Shown piece after piece: positions 17,732-27,192 of a stretch of DNA of 64,000 bases. Position 1 is the first letter of the stretch, and each line of letters begins with the position of its first letter. A model generated the notes under the pieces. The model saw only the letters and a program-made list of their open reading frames with translations, was not told the origin of the DNA and searched no databases. Position numbers and translations under genes: made by a program. This DNA comes from Paenibacillus dendritiformis (lineage in GTDB: Bacteria > Bacillota > Bacilli > Paenibacillales > Paenibacillaceae): positions 2,728,501 to 2,792,500 of the forward strand of contig NZ_AP025344.1 of NCBI RefSeq assembly GCF_021654795.1, in the 5' to 3' direction.

Positions 17732-18301
17732 TTACGGACGCAAAGCATGCTCTAAAAATGTCAGTAATTCAGCCTTTTGAGTGATTTCATTTTGTTGATC
17801 GTACGCATCATATAAAAAGACTTGCTCCGCGGCCGATTCGATCAGGCCAAGCACTAATTTGGCCGTACGTGCGGGATCGAGGTTTTCACGAATAAGGCGG
17901 CGTTGTTTATTTGTCTCGAACAAAGAAGCGACCAAATCGTACAGCGGCGCATAAATGTTTTCCCATTTGCTCATATTTTCGGTTGTGGAAAGGCCTGCAT
18001 AGACAAGAACGGATACATCTCGAAATTCACCCGTAACCTGAAAGATGGCATCCACCAATTGACGCAGTTGTTCGGTCAACGGTTCGTCCAGCGAAACTGC
18101 GGCTTCAATTTTCTTCATGAATTGAAGAACAATTTGCTCCGCAATGACAGGCATAACCGACAACTTGGAGGGAAAATACAGATAAAACGTTCCCTGAGCG
18201 ATCTCTGCCTTTTTTACGATGTCTGCGATTTTTGCTTTTTCGATCCCTTTCTCTTTAAAAACTTCGATGGACGCCTGTACGATCTTTTCTCTTTTGTCCA
18301 T
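17732..18301 (-). CDS. TetR-family repressor of the SMR pair
   Basis: This 189-aa protein has an N-terminal helix-turn-helix (KIVQASIEVFKEKGIEKAKIADIVKKAEIAQGTFYLYFPSK, residues 5-46) and an all-helical ligand domain. ATG 18301 is preceded by GGGAGG at 8 nt; codons upstream in the same frame overlap the operator and are rejected. The gene lies upstream of and on the same strand as the SMR genes, with its own copy of the operator at 18322-18340. It therefore probably represses itself and the pump and is released by a drug-like ligand. Confidence 0.9.
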   Translation of the reverse strand: MDKREKIVQASIEVFKEKGIEKAKIADIVKKAEIAQGTFYLYFPSKLSVMPVIAEQIVLQFMKKIEAAVSLDEPLTEQLRQLVDAIFQVTGEFRDVSVLVYAGLSTTENMSKWENIYAPLYDLVASLFETNKQRRLIRENLDPARTAKLVLGLIESAAEQVFLYDAYDQQNEITQKAELLTFLEHALRP

Positions 18302-18321
18302 ATGCGGTACCTCCCGGCAGA

Positions 18322-18340
18322 AATGACTGAACGTCATTCA
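18322..18340. promoter_or_regulatory. TetR operator before the tetR gene
   Basis: AATGACTGAACGTCATTCA has half-sites AATGAC and GTCATT with a 5-nt spacer. Its reverse complement matches the 17690-17708 site at 18 of 19 positions. It sits about 20 nt upstream of the TetR start codon, fitting autoregulation. Confidence 0.75.
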
Positions 18341-18463
18341 TTGTAACAGAAGAAATTACATTAGTCAATGACCCTGCTTAAGCCGTTTTGCAGAGCCACT
18401 TCTTATTATTGAAAATTAAAGCATATGACGGAGATTTTATCAATTCATAATGTGAGAAAAACG

Positions 18464-19624
18464 TTAACGGCGCGGCTTCATGCTGCTGTTGACACTGCTT
18501 AGTCTCCAAGGAGAATGCAAGGACTCCCGGACAAATTCAAATTGGAAGACCGAGCTCCTTTCGGCCGCGTTCTTGCGGCGCCACGACACGCTGTGAGTCA
18601 CTTCCGCCGTCAGGCTGTCACTCGTGTCTTGTTCGCTCTGTCGAGGTTTGCCGTTGCGCTTGTTCTGGGTCGCCAGCCGAAAGCTGGTTCCATTCTCCAT
18701 CTCATGCAAAAAGAAGTCTACGGCTTCGGGTTCCAGACCATTCGCGACGCTTCGAAGGAGATCGGGGTCCCGGACAGATAGTGCCCCAATGAAAATTTCC
18801 GCAAGGATGGCGGGCGATGCCGCATGGAGAAAGGCTTCGCGTTGTCCGGAAGCGGTATGAACCATCAACTGGTGAAATAAATCCGGATTGGCGGAGCGGT
18901 GTGTGCTGCTTCCCAAAAAATGAACGCAGAAATGGCCTGAAAATCCATTGCCCGGAATTCCATCTCCTCCATGGGGCATGCCATTCATGGAAGCGGCAAT
19001 CTTATGTTTATCCGTAACGACGATAATCGCTCTTCGTTTCCAGCTCCATTGGTTATCATAAATTTGCTTCATAATCTTCGTGTCCTCTTTGGTCAGCGGC
19101 TGCACGTCGGCATGTCTGCTTCCCGCCCGCCGCTGGACGCGAAACGAGAGCCCTTTTTCCAAATCGATGATGGAGAAAGTGCTTTTTCGCGGGATTAATT
19201 GCTGCGCTTCACTCCAAGAGATGCTTTTCCCGTAGTGGCGTTCCTTTAATTCCGCGCAATATGTTTGCAATAGCTGGGCCGCTTTCGGAGCAAGGATTAG
19301 CCGTCTGGACTCCGCTGCGCTCCATAAGACGCCGGGCTTCTCCATCCGAAATGCTCTCGCTTGGCCTTTCCGCGAGATTAATAAGTACGTATCGGTGAGC
19401 GAAGCCGGGCGTGAGGCCTCTTCCTCCCGGCTCCCCTCCAGAAGTTGGGCGGCTTCCTTCGGGTTAAGAACCTTCTTATGTTCGAACGCGGCGGAAGGCG
19501 TGGCGCGCACGCTGATGGAAGCCGTGACTTGCGGCTTGCGTGCCGCATGGACGGCTGTGTCGTGAACGGGCAAGCAAGAAATGATCAGGAAGAATAGGAC
19601 GATGCGAGTCAACAAAGGATTCAT
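18464..19624 (-). CDS. Conserved secreted protein of unknown function
   Basis: This 386-aa protein has a signal peptide (MNPLLTRIVLFFLIISCLPV..AVHA, cleavage near residue 27). The middle contains FSIIDLEKGLSFRVQRRAGSRHADVQPLT, and near residue 215 a striking Gly/His motif, MNGMPHGGDGIPGNGFSGHF, followed by CVHFLGSSTH. I have a memory of similar His/Cys motifs in uncharacterised Bacillales proteins; the pattern resembles the catalytic HxxG/SHGC logic of cell-wall amidase or transpeptidase folds, but this is not established. It diverges from the VanW gene, which also points to the envelope. The C-terminal 70 residues are basic and low-complexity. Confidence 0.7.
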   Translation of the reverse strand: MNPLLTRIVLFFLIISCLPVHDTAVHAARKPQVTASISVRATPSAAFEHKKVLNPKEAAQLLEGSREEEASRPASLTDTYLLISRKGQARAFRMEKPGVLWSAAESRRLILAPKAAQLLQTYCAELKERHYGKSISWSEAQQLIPRKSTFSIIDLEKGLSFRVQRRAGSRHADVQPLTKEDTKIMKQIYDNQWSWKRRAIIVVTDKHKIAASMNGMPHGGDGIPGNGFSGHFCVHFLGSSTHRSANPDLFHQLMVHTASGQREAFLHAASPAILAEIFIGALSVRDPDLLRSVANGLEPEAVDFFLHEMENGTSFRLATQNKRNGKPRQSEQDTSDSLTAEVTHSVSWRRKNAAERSSVFQFEFVRESLHSPWRLSSVNSSMKPRR

Positions 19625-19673
19625 AATCGGGCCTCCATGTCAATGAAATACGCCAAAGCGATAGACAGGGATA

Positions 19674-20690
19674 GTGTTGTCATTTCTTATCATATTATGT
19701 ATCTATATTCAGCCGCTGTTCAGGGAAATGTATGGAGGTACATTTCGTGAACTGGGGTGTCCCGATGTGAGTTGGAATACATATGTTCAAATCCTGCTTC
19801 TGCTGCACCAGGCCCTGATTCCCGGAAGTCTTCAGATCGGCATGGAGGGACGCGGCGTAGCGACCGTGAATCGTGCCGATTATGTGACGCCGGTCTTTCC
19901 GCTGCTGGACGACGAAAAAATAGACCGGTTCCTCGATGATCTTGATAAGAAAATGGTTAAAGCCCCCAGGAACGCCCGGATTGGGGATTACGAGGAGATA
20001 ATTCCGGAACAGATCGGCTACAAGCTGGATCGCGCCCGTTTTCGAGAGCAATTCTATTCCTTCCTCTATGGGGCGGGTCCGTTATCTATCGAAGCGCCCC
20101 GCTTGAAGGTTCATGCCAAGGTTGACAGCGAGCTGCTGGCCCATATTCGCGACAAGAGAATCGGATATTACGTCACGTTCTATAATTCCAGGAACAAAAA
20201 TCGTTCGCATAATGTTGCCCTGGCCGCGCAAGCGATCAATAACACTGTCGTGTTTCCGGGCGAACATTTCTCGTTCAACCGGGTTGTCGGAATGCGTACC
20301 ACGGCCAAAGGGTACAGGCAAGCTCCGATTATCGTACGCGGTGAATATTCGGAAGGGATAGGCGGAGGGATCTGCCAGGTATCCTCAACCCTGTTTAATG
20401 CCGTGGACCGGGCAGGGCTTGCCGTCAAGCAGCGTTACTCCCACAGCCGGCATGTGCCCTATGTGCCGCCTGGCCGCGATGCTACGGTGAGCTGGGGCGG
20501 GCCGGATTTCACCTTTCAGAACCTGTATAATCAACCGGTTCTCATTCGGGCTCATGCCGGCGGGGGCCAAATGACCGTAGCGGTGTATTCTTCCGATGTG
20601 ATTAATTATCGTCCGCGCGAGGTCCCGGGGACGTCCCGGCGATTGCCTGAAGAGATTTCTCTTGATTTAGAAGCGAACATACATGAATAA
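19674..20690 (+). CDS. VanW family protein
   Basis: The C-terminal half carries the VanW core: RSHNVALAAQAINNTVVFPGEHFSFNRVVG, then EGIGGGICQVSSTLFNA, HSRHVPYVPPGRDATVSWG and a late FQNLYNQPVLI. VanW-type proteins are envelope-associated, with unresolved function. The start is uncertain. The frame opens at GTG 19674, with in-frame alternatives ATG 19728 and GTG 19767. The best ribosome site (GGAGG at 19734) points to a GTG at 19747 that is in another frame and stops after 7 codons, so a one-nucleotide frameshift at the gene start is possible. Length is 338 aa at most. A terminator follows 7 nt after the stop codon. Confidence 0.82.
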   Translation: MLSFLIILCIYIQPLFREMYGGTFRELGCPDVSWNTYVQILLLLHQALIPGSLQIGMEGRGVATVNRADYVTPVFPLLDDEKIDRFLDDLDKKMVKAPRNARIGDYEEIIPEQIGYKLDRARFREQFYSFLYGAGPLSIEAPRLKVHAKVDSELLAHIRDKRIGYYVTFYNSRNKNRSHNVALAAQAINNTVVFPGEHFSFNRVVGMRTTAKGYRQAPIIVRGEYSEGIGGGICQVSSTLFNAVDRAGLAVKQRYSHSRHVPYVPPGRDATVSWGGPDFTFQNLYNQPVLIRAHAGGGQMTVAVYSSDVINYRPREVPGTSRRLPEEISLDLEANIHE

Positions 20691-20696
20691 AGGAAG

Positions 20697-20738
20697 AAAA
20701 GCATGCCCGCTGATGCAGGCATGCTTTTCCGCTTTTTC
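20697..20738 (+). terminator. Intrinsic terminator after the VanW gene
   Basis: AAAAGCATGCC pairs with GGCATGCTTTT over 11 bp with a 10-nt loop, followed by CCGCTTTTTC. Confidence 0.85.
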
Positions 20739-21046
20739 ACGAAAATGGTTGCATTCTAGCAACCGGTTTTCTATACTTTTGATAAAATGGGAGGGCATCC
20801 GCGAAACCGAGCCGGAAATCGCCGCTTCTTGGACATTGGAAGGGAGCCGACAGGATAAAAGGGGATTTGTGCAATTTTTCCCAATAGGGGTTATGATGTC
20901 TATTTACATGCCATTCGGGCTTGGGGCACAACTTGGAGCGCGGTCAGCCTCTAACAGGGAGGTACCATATCAAAGAAAAAACGATTTCATGATAAAGGTG
21001 CGCCTTCATAGCTTGCTCACTCTAATATGAAAGGAATCGATATTCC
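20739..21046. other. Intergenic stretch, no gene supported
   Basis: A 115-codon plus-strand frame crosses this area but begins inside the VanW tail, contains the terminator hairpin and has no ribosome site, so it is not called. AAAGGAAT before 21047 serves the next gene. Confidence 0.4.
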
Positions 21047-21544
21047 ATGTTATCTCTGCGTTATTTCCCCATGACAGAGGACTATGCCTCCATCATTGCG
21101 AATTGGACTTATGACGAGCCTTATTCTCTTTATAGTATGGACGGGGATGAGGATACCATTGCAGAGTTTATGAACGGGGACTATTTTTATGCCCTGGATA
21201 ATGAGAATGTCTTAATCGGGTATATCTGTACAGGCAGCTCGGCGCGTGTGCCGGGAGGTTATGATATCGGGATTTATGGCCAGGAAACGTACCTGGATTT
21301 TGGCTTGGGCCTGCATCCGGAGTTCACGGGGAAGGGCATGGGAGCCGGTTTTGTAACGAGCAGCCTTGAATTTATCCGCGAACGTTATCAGACCACCGAT
21401 ATTCAATTGGTTGTGGCCGCATTTAATGAACGGGCGATCAAAGTTTATGAGCGCGCCGGGTTTGCCAAGGGCCCCTTATTCCGAAGCAAGGTCGGAGATG
21501 GAGAGGTTGAGTTTATGGCGATGAAGCGTTCGATCCAAGCGTAA
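21047..21544 (+). CDS. GNAT family N-acetyltransferase
   Basis: This 165-aa protein has the GNAT acetyl-CoA loop in LHPEFTGKGMGAGFVTSSLEF (the Q/RxxGxG/A analogue, residues 87-107) and the usual end, VVAAFNERAIKVYERAGFAKGP. The start is supported by AAAGGA, though the 11-nt spacing is long. RimI-like members acetylate protein N-termini, antibiotics or small amines; the acceptor cannot be told. Confidence 0.9.
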   Translation: MLSLRYFPMTEDYASIIANWTYDEPYSLYSMDGDEDTIAEFMNGDYFYALDNENVLIGYICTGSSARVPGGYDIGIYGQETYLDFGLGLHPEFTGKGMGAGFVTSSLEFIRERYQTTDIQLVVAAFNERAIKVYERAGFAKGPLFRSKVGDGEVEFMAMKRSIQA

Positions 21545-21715
21545 TATGAATTCGAACATTCATTCTATGACAGCTTCATCAGCTTTGATGAGTTGCTGCC
21601 GGTCATTCCGGTTCGGCGGGGGACCATGATTGATTGTGATTTTGTAAAAAGCAGGCGTATACTTATATGGGACAAGTACAAATTAAGAAACGTCGTTGTC
21701 AAAGGGGGGATCAGC

Positions 21716-22609
21716 ATGAGCATGTTAAAGGAAAAAATTGTACAATCCGCGATCAGGCTTTTCGCGGAAAAAGGATACCAAGCGACGTCCATTCAAGATA
21801 TCGCCGACGATTGCAGCATTGCGAAAGGCTCCTTATATAAGCATTTTGCCTCAAAAGAAGATTTATATATTCATATCCTTGAGCTGCGGCAGCAAAACAT
21901 GATGGATGCTGTCGAAAAAATTAAACAAAAAGGGTTGTCGAAAAGAGAAACCTTCCTTGAGGAGATCGCTTGTCAGATCGGCTTTTTCATCGAGCATGGA
22001 TATTATATATCGCGCGATCATAACGAACTCCCGCCCGCAAATAACGATAAAATAGGAGCCGTCATTAAACAGCTCCAGATCAATATGTTTCGTTACTACC
22101 AGGATATTTTGGTCCGTCAGTACGGCTCTATTGTGGAGGGCTGGAAATGGGACGTCACGGCCCTGTTCAACGGAATGATAAGGGAGTATACCTTTCATTT
22201 GCTGTTCGGGTACAAGCCGCTGGCGCAGAAAGATGTAGCCTTGTTTATAGCCGGCCGCATGGATGATCTCATCATGGGCTTGAAGCGGCATTCGCCGGCC
22301 CCCCTTCTTACGGATGAACTCATGAAGGAATATGCGGATGCGCAATTTGAACCCGAGAACGGCATTCAGGAGATTCGAAGATCTGCCTTGTTCAATACGA
22401 TATTATCGATCATACCCGATATGTCCGTTCCGAACGCAAGAAAAAAAGATTTATCCGATGTTGCGGCCATGCTGCGGGACGAGCTGGAAAAAGATCAGCC
22501 GAGAGGATTTTTAACACAAGCGCTGCTTCGGGATCTGGCGGCGGAGAGGGAGCTCGGATTTTATGTTCACCAGCTCCAGTCACTGATGCCCAATGCAAGC
22601 GGGCAGTAA
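21716..22609 (+). CDS. TetR-family transcriptional regulator with long C-terminal domain
   Basis: This 297-aa regulator is longer than the usual ~200 aa. Residues 1-47 form the helix-turn-helix (KEKIVQSAIRLFAEKGYQATSIQDIADDCSIAKGSLYKHFASKEDL). Start ATG 21716 follows AAAGGGGGG; upstream codons in frame have no ribosome site. The C-terminal extension after about residue 190 (helical, charged) is found in TetR proteins controlling drug efflux pumps of the RND or MMPL type, but no such pump follows: the next genes are a decayed ABC locus on the other strand. Confidence 0.87.
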   Translation: MSMLKEKIVQSAIRLFAEKGYQATSIQDIADDCSIAKGSLYKHFASKEDLYIHILELRQQNMMDAVEKIKQKGLSKRETFLEEIACQIGFFIEHGYYISRDHNELPPANNDKIGAVIKQLQINMFRYYQDILVRQYGSIVEGWKWDVTALFNGMIREYTFHLLFGYKPLAQKDVALFIAGRMDDLIMGLKRHSPAPLLTDELMKEYADAQFEPENGIQEIRRSALFNTILSIIPDMSVPNARKKDLSDVAAMLRDELEKDQPRGFLTQALLRDLAAERELGFYVHQLQSLMPNASGQ

Positions 22610-22756
22610 AGGTTTCGTATCCGATCCCGCCCCATTCCCGTGCCGGACCGGCGGTCCGACATCCGGGAGGGGACGTTCTTGAACGGGGATGCATCGATGC
22701 CGAGTTCCTGGAATGGTTCTGGAGAGCAGCGGAACCAATCGGGAATAGCGGCATTT

Positions 22757-23857
22757 TTATTGCCCCTTCCTGCCCGCCAATAAGAGAACCGCGATGAAAA
22801 ATACGGCTGCCGCACCCGCAAGCATGAAAATATCCGTCAACATATCGGTCAGGCACCCGCCCTGAAAAATATGGAGGCAGGCGTTAATGGCCTTTCCATT
22901 GGGCGTGGCGGACTGAACTGTCTTCACAGCGGGCGGAAAAGCATCTTTATCGAAAAAAAGGCCTCCCGAGAAACCGGACTCATATAATACCGATGCGGCA
23001 AAGCTGGATATCGCGTCATGATTGTTCGCCGGCAATCCGCAGCACAGAACGAGAGAGCCGAGAGCCAGTCCGTATACGCCAGCTGCATACCGTATGCTTG
23101 GGCTGTTTGCCCATTTCACAGGGGAACTCATCCGACGGCCAAGCACAGCGCCCAGGCTTCGCAGGCCATCCGTTATCTTCCTCACACTGTCTTCATGCGA
23201 ATTCACCAGACTCGACAGTTGCTGCTTGTCCATTGTGACTTTTGTATTTCCGGGGACATGCTGTGCCTTGCCGGCCGCCTCGCTGTCCATGGAATGGAAG
23301 ATGACCGTCAGCGAGGCCAGAGGTCCCGTCCCGTGCTTCAACTCGTCCTTCGTGCCATAAGGAAGGAGCCTCCCTTGATCCGCAATGGCGACCCGAGAGC
23401 AGAGCAGCTCAACCTCCTCCACGCAATGGTTTGAATAAATCGCGGTTTTTCCATTTTCCCGGTTCATCAAGGCAACGCCGATATTTACGCTTCGTTGCAT
23501 TCCCCCGGAAAACTCGACGATATCCTCTTTTCTGTGGCCGGATAGACCGATCAACTCGAAAACCTCATGCCTCCTTGCTTGCAGCGATCGCCCGTCCAAG
23601 CCATGCAGGCGGACGAAAACCTTCAGCTTATTTTCCCTGGCGTTCAAAGGTTCATCCAGAGCAATATCCTGGGGCACGACGATCAAGATATCTCCGCTGC
23701 TAGGCTCCAGCACCGCGGAACTCCTGGATACCGTGGGGGATTTCCCGGGGCCGCTCGGCCCCGCAAGCCCCGCTTCCGCTTGCTGCGCATGAAGGGACAA
23801 CTTGTTGATAATCGTATGACTGCCGTATTTTCCGGTCAGACGGATTCGCTCAAGCAT
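22757..23857 (-). pseudogene. Collapsed ABC ATPase-permease remnant (LnrL/LnrM-like)
   Basis: A single open frame of 366 codons joins pieces of two genes. The N-terminal part is an ABC ATPase with altered Walker A (GPSGPGKS), the signature FSGGMQRSVNIGVALM, then a jump straight to TAIYSNHCVEEVELLCSRVAI. The Walker B/LDEP segment that should lie between is missing. From about residue 245 the sequence becomes the end of an ABC-2 permease (FDKDAFPPAVKTVQSATPNGKAINA, then a last hydrophobic helix). The ATPase C-terminus and most of the permease are gone. The AGGAGG ribosome site is intact. With no Walker B it cannot be a working ATPase. The intact versions would be drug-export components like the linearmycin-resistance LnrLMN type. 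Confidence 0.75.
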
Positions 23858-24090
23858 CTATTCATACCTCCTGTTGTCATTTAATTTGCCCTGCAGAAAA
23901 TATTGTAGAATGATGGCGAGCTCCGCCCAATTCACAAAAGTACTCAATCGCCGCACAACTTTTCCTGTTCTTTCGATGACTTTCGTTATCTATGAAACCT
24001 AAAAAAGCCATGATATCATTAAGTGATATGATGGAAAGAACAGGAGAAGGAACAGAAACCATCGTTATTTGCAACTGGTAGTAAGAAAAG

Positions 24091-24666
24091 CAAAAGGGGC
24101 TGGCAATATAAGGAGCTGCAGGAAGCCAATGCCGCGCTGCAGATCTATTCGCCTGCCGTTGAAGAGCTGACCGGAATCCCGGGAAGGCCATGAGTCCCTT
24201 GGGCACGTTAAGCCGGAACCTGGAATAGGCACGCCAAGCAATCGACTCCGGGCCGGACCAGACGAAGGAGTTCCTCGCCACGGCCCTTTCCCTATCAAAG
24301 GAGGGGCATGGCCTTATTGTGAAAAGCGGTTCATACATTATACATACATAGAATTACGTATTTTCTGCGGAACCTCTCCGCCTCTCCTTGACCGGAATGT
24401 TTACCAGGGTGGACAACTCCGACTGTCGACCTTCCGCGATTCGCATCTGTTACCAGGAGTCGGGAATTCGCATGCTACATTTATGCCAACGCTCTGAAAA
24501 AGCGGTCCGCTGGCCAAGCCGAACGGCCTATTGGGGATGGAACGGCGGCCTGCCGCTCCCGGAGGACAACTTCAATGGAGTTCCGGCAAGGGATTTACTA
24601 CTGTTGTCCGCCCTCCTCCGCAGCCTGAGCAGGCGGGGGGAAGCAGCGGGCGGCACGCATGAATGA
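24091..24666 (+). pseudogene. Sensor histidine kinase remnant (NarL/DesK type)
   Basis: Fragments in several frames, interrupted by stops and shifts, resemble a HisKA_3 kinase. ELQEANAALQIYS.AVEEL is the coiled linker before the phospho-His helix; ARQAIDSGPDQTKEFLATAL follows in another frame. In 24388-24666, MLHLCQRSEKAVRW and RRGEAAGGTHE resemble a corrupted N-box (QEALTNAVRH) and G-box end (RAEALGGTLE). No intact phospho-His segment remains. It lies 12 nt upstream of an intact response regulator, so it is the decayed cognate sensor. Confidence 0.6.
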
Positions 24667-24677
24667 AGGGGGACGCT

Positions 24678-25340
24678 ATGATCAAGGTAATGATTGCAGA
24701 TGACCAGGAAATCGTTCGGGAAGGGCTTAAAATGATACTGAGCATGTATGAGGAGGTCTCGGTCATCGGCGAAGTGCCAAACGGCAAGGTGTTGTTGGAA
24801 CAGCTTGAAGTGACGACGCCTGATGTGATCCTCATGGACATCAGAATGCCGGTGATGGACGGGATTACGGCTGCCCAATTGGTGAAGGAGCAGCATCCGA
24901 AGGTCAAGATTATCATTCTGACCACCTTCAATGAAGATGAATATATTATCCAAGGGTTGAAGAACGGGGTGGAAGGATATATTTTAAAAGATTCCGGTTC
25001 TGCCGACATTTTAAACGCGATTAAAACGGTATATTCCGGCAGCGTGCTTCTCAATCCGAAGGTGACCGAACGCATGGTAGAAGCTATCTCCTCCGGACGG
25101 GACAACTCTATGCCGCCTCGTCCGGAGGCTCCCGTGCCGGACAAGCTGGGGCTTCTTACCCCGAGAGAGGCGGAAGTCGCCCGGCATATCCTGTCCGGCA
25201 GCAGCAATAAGGAGATCGCTCAAGCTCTGTTCGTCACGGAGGGAACGGTTAAAAATTATGTATCCCGAATACTGGACAAGCTCGAATGCAGGAACCGGAC
25301 GGAGCTCGTGCTATACTTGAGCAAGCTGGGCCGATTGTAA
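24678..25340 (+). CDS. NarL/LuxR-type response regulator, orphaned
   Basis: This 220-aa protein has a receiver domain (DD at 9-10, phospho-Asp in ILMDIRMPVMDG near residue 55, Lys in GYILKDS) and a C-terminal LuxR helix-turn-helix (LTPREAEVARHILSGSSNKEIAQALFVTEGTVKNYVSRILDKL). Start ATG 24678 follows AAGGGGG. Both domains look intact and well conserved, unlike the kinase just upstream and the ABC genes that such regulators usually control. It may now be driven by another kinase, by acetyl phosphate, or be about to decay. Confidence 0.92.
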   Translation: MIKVMIADDQEIVREGLKMILSMYEEVSVIGEVPNGKVLLEQLEVTTPDVILMDIRMPVMDGITAAQLVKEQHPKVKIIILTTFNEDEYIIQGLKNGVEGYILKDSGSADILNAIKTVYSGSVLLNPKVTERMVEAISSGRDNSMPPRPEAPVPDKLGLLTPREAEVARHILSGSSNKEIAQALFVTEGTVKNYVSRILDKLECRNRTELVLYLSKLGRL

Positions 25341-25375
25341 CGTGAGCATGTCAATGCCGTGCGATCCATGACGTA

Positions 25376-26839
25376 CTATTTGCCATCCTTGGCTTCGGCC
25401 TCTTGATGTTTTGGTTTTCTGAGAAAAAGGCTTGAAATCAAACCTGCCCCGGCTATACACGCAGCCAGAAAAAACGTCTCCCCGAAAGATTCCGCGCTGG
25501 CTTGCAGTATCGTCATTTCTGCGGTGGGCCGGGCCATGTTCACCGTCATGCGCGAAGCGAAATATCCGGTAAACCCGGCAATGGCGAACGAAGAGACGAC
25601 TTGCTGAGAAGCGCTGGTAAGCGGTGTAACCCTGCCGACAAGGTCTCGGGGAGTTGCATTCAATACATGAGTGTTCAAAGCCATCATGGACAGGCCCATC
25701 CCGGAACCTAGCAAAAACAGCGCGCTCATAATGATCGCTAACGAGGTGTCCGGCGTAAGGCATGACATGGTGAACAGCGCGCCCGTGATCAGCGTCATGC
25801 CAACCAGGAGAGGGGGACGCGCTCCAACCTTGTCAAAAATTTTGCCCGCAATAGGCATACAGATCATGGAGCCCAGTGCCTGCGGCAGCATGATTAGCCC
25901 CGTCTCCAGCGGCGTATATTGTTTCATTTGCTGAAGCAGAAGCGGAAATAACAAAACGGTCCCAAATAGGGCGGTCTGCATCACCCATGAGATGACAATG
26001 CCGCGGGTAAAGTCCGCAGACCGGAAAACGCGGAGCTCCAGCAAGGGTTGTCGATGACGCAAGCAAGAGATGACAAAGAGAATCAGAGAAAGCCCTCCAA
26101 TAACCAGGCCGGTTAACGTTCTCCCAGAGGTCCAGCTTACCCCGCCCTCGCTAACTCCGAAGGTAATCATGGAAAAAGCGAGCGGTCCAAGGATCATCCC
26201 CTTCATGTCCAGAGAAGGGGCCTGCATGCTTGGAGAGGAAGGCAGCCATTTCCGCCCAATCACAATTCCCGCTATTCCAATTGGTAGATTAATAAGAAAA
26301 ATCCACTGCCAGGTTACATATTCCACCAGCCACCCGGACAAGACCGGACCCAGGGCCGGGGCAAGCAGCATCGGAATCCCGAACATGCCTATGACAGAAC
26401 CTCGTTGGCTGGCCGGCGCAAGACGGTAGACCATCGCCATCCCGATAGGCGAGACCATTCCGCCTCCAATCCCCTGAAGCACCCGAAAAAAGATCAATTG
26501 CTCGGTAGTCTGCGCGAACGCGCACAGGATAGATCCGGCCGTGAACAACCCTATAGAAGCCAGGAACACCCGCTTGGCTTGAAATTGATCCGACATCCAG
26601 CCTGCGAGCGGGATTACCGCTGACAATGCAAGCGTATATGCCGTCACCGACCATTGAATAGATTGAAGTGAAGCATCAAAGTAATCTACGAGTGTCGGAA
26701 TGGCAACATTGACGACGGTGCTGTCTAGTATAACCATAAAAGTTCCAATGATGACGGCAAGAAGAGGCGCGAATAACTGTTTGAGCGAGACTTCACCGCC
26801 CTGGAGAGAAGGAGGTGCTGCAGATTGGTTGTTGTGCAT
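25376..26839 (-). CDS. MFS drug efflux transporter, DHA2/EmrB family
   Basis: This 487-aa, 14-helix transporter has family motifs LDSTVVNVAIPTL in helix 1, the motif A-like AGWMSDQFQAKRVF loop between helices 2 and 3, and motif C ALGPVLSGWLVEYVTWQWIF in helix 5. It is predicted to export drugs or cationic dyes by proton antiport. The ribosome site before 26839 is weak (AGCAGGTC). An inverted repeat (26929-26945) about 90 nt upstream could be a repressor site. It converges with the orphan response regulator. Confidence 0.9.
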   Translation of the reverse strand: MHNNQSAAPPSLQGGEVSLKQLFAPLLAVIIGTFMVILDSTVVNVAIPTLVDYFDASLQSIQWSVTAYTLALSAVIPLAGWMSDQFQAKRVFLASIGLFTAGSILCAFAQTTEQLIFFRVLQGIGGGMVSPIGMAMVYRLAPASQRGSVIGMFGIPMLLAPALGPVLSGWLVEYVTWQWIFLINLPIGIAGIVIGRKWLPSSPSMQAPSLDMKGMILGPLAFSMITFGVSEGGVSWTSGRTLTGLVIGGLSLILFVISCLRHRQPLLELRVFRSADFTRGIVISWVMQTALFGTVLLFPLLLQQMKQYTPLETGLIMLPQALGSMICMPIAGKIFDKVGARPPLLVGMTLITGALFTMSCLTPDTSLAIIMSALFLLGSGMGLSMMALNTHVLNATPRDLVGRVTPLTSASQQVVSSFAIAGFTGYFASRMTVNMARPTAEMTILQASAESFGETFFLAACIAGAGLISSLFLRKPKHQEAEAKDGK

Positions 26840-26928
26840 AACGTTAAGACCTGCTTTCTAAGTAATGTGGAATGTTGAAGGAAACTGATAAGGTGCAGGA
26901 ACATGGAGGGGCTTCTTGCTCCCATATG

Positions 26929-26945
26929 GAAAACAAATAGTTTTC
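26929..26945. promoter_or_regulatory. Inverted repeat upstream of the DHA2 pump
   Basis: GAAAAC-AAATA-GTTTTC is a perfect 6-5-6 palindrome in the leader of the efflux gene. Position and symmetry fit a repressor operator; the regulator is not identified. Confidence 0.35.
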
Positions 26946-27192
26946 AATAAAACCAATCAGTCACTTTCTGTAGTATAAATAATAGCGATGAGAATCAGAG
27001 ATGTCAACGGCTGCTCATTTTTTGCCTTGGCCTCAAAAAGAAAATCATAGAAACCGAAGTCCAGCCATATAATTTGACCATTGGTGCATTTAGGGTCCCA
27101 TGGCGAACATTGGAATACAACGGCAGGCAAGGCCTTAGAGATTGAGTGCAGAAGCAAGCTAGCAGCATCTGGGAACAGGGGGAAGGTAAGTG

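Noticed and set aside
20683..21030. A 115-aa frame after the VanW gene
   Set aside because: It overlaps the VanW tail and contains the terminator hairpin; no ribosome site or family.
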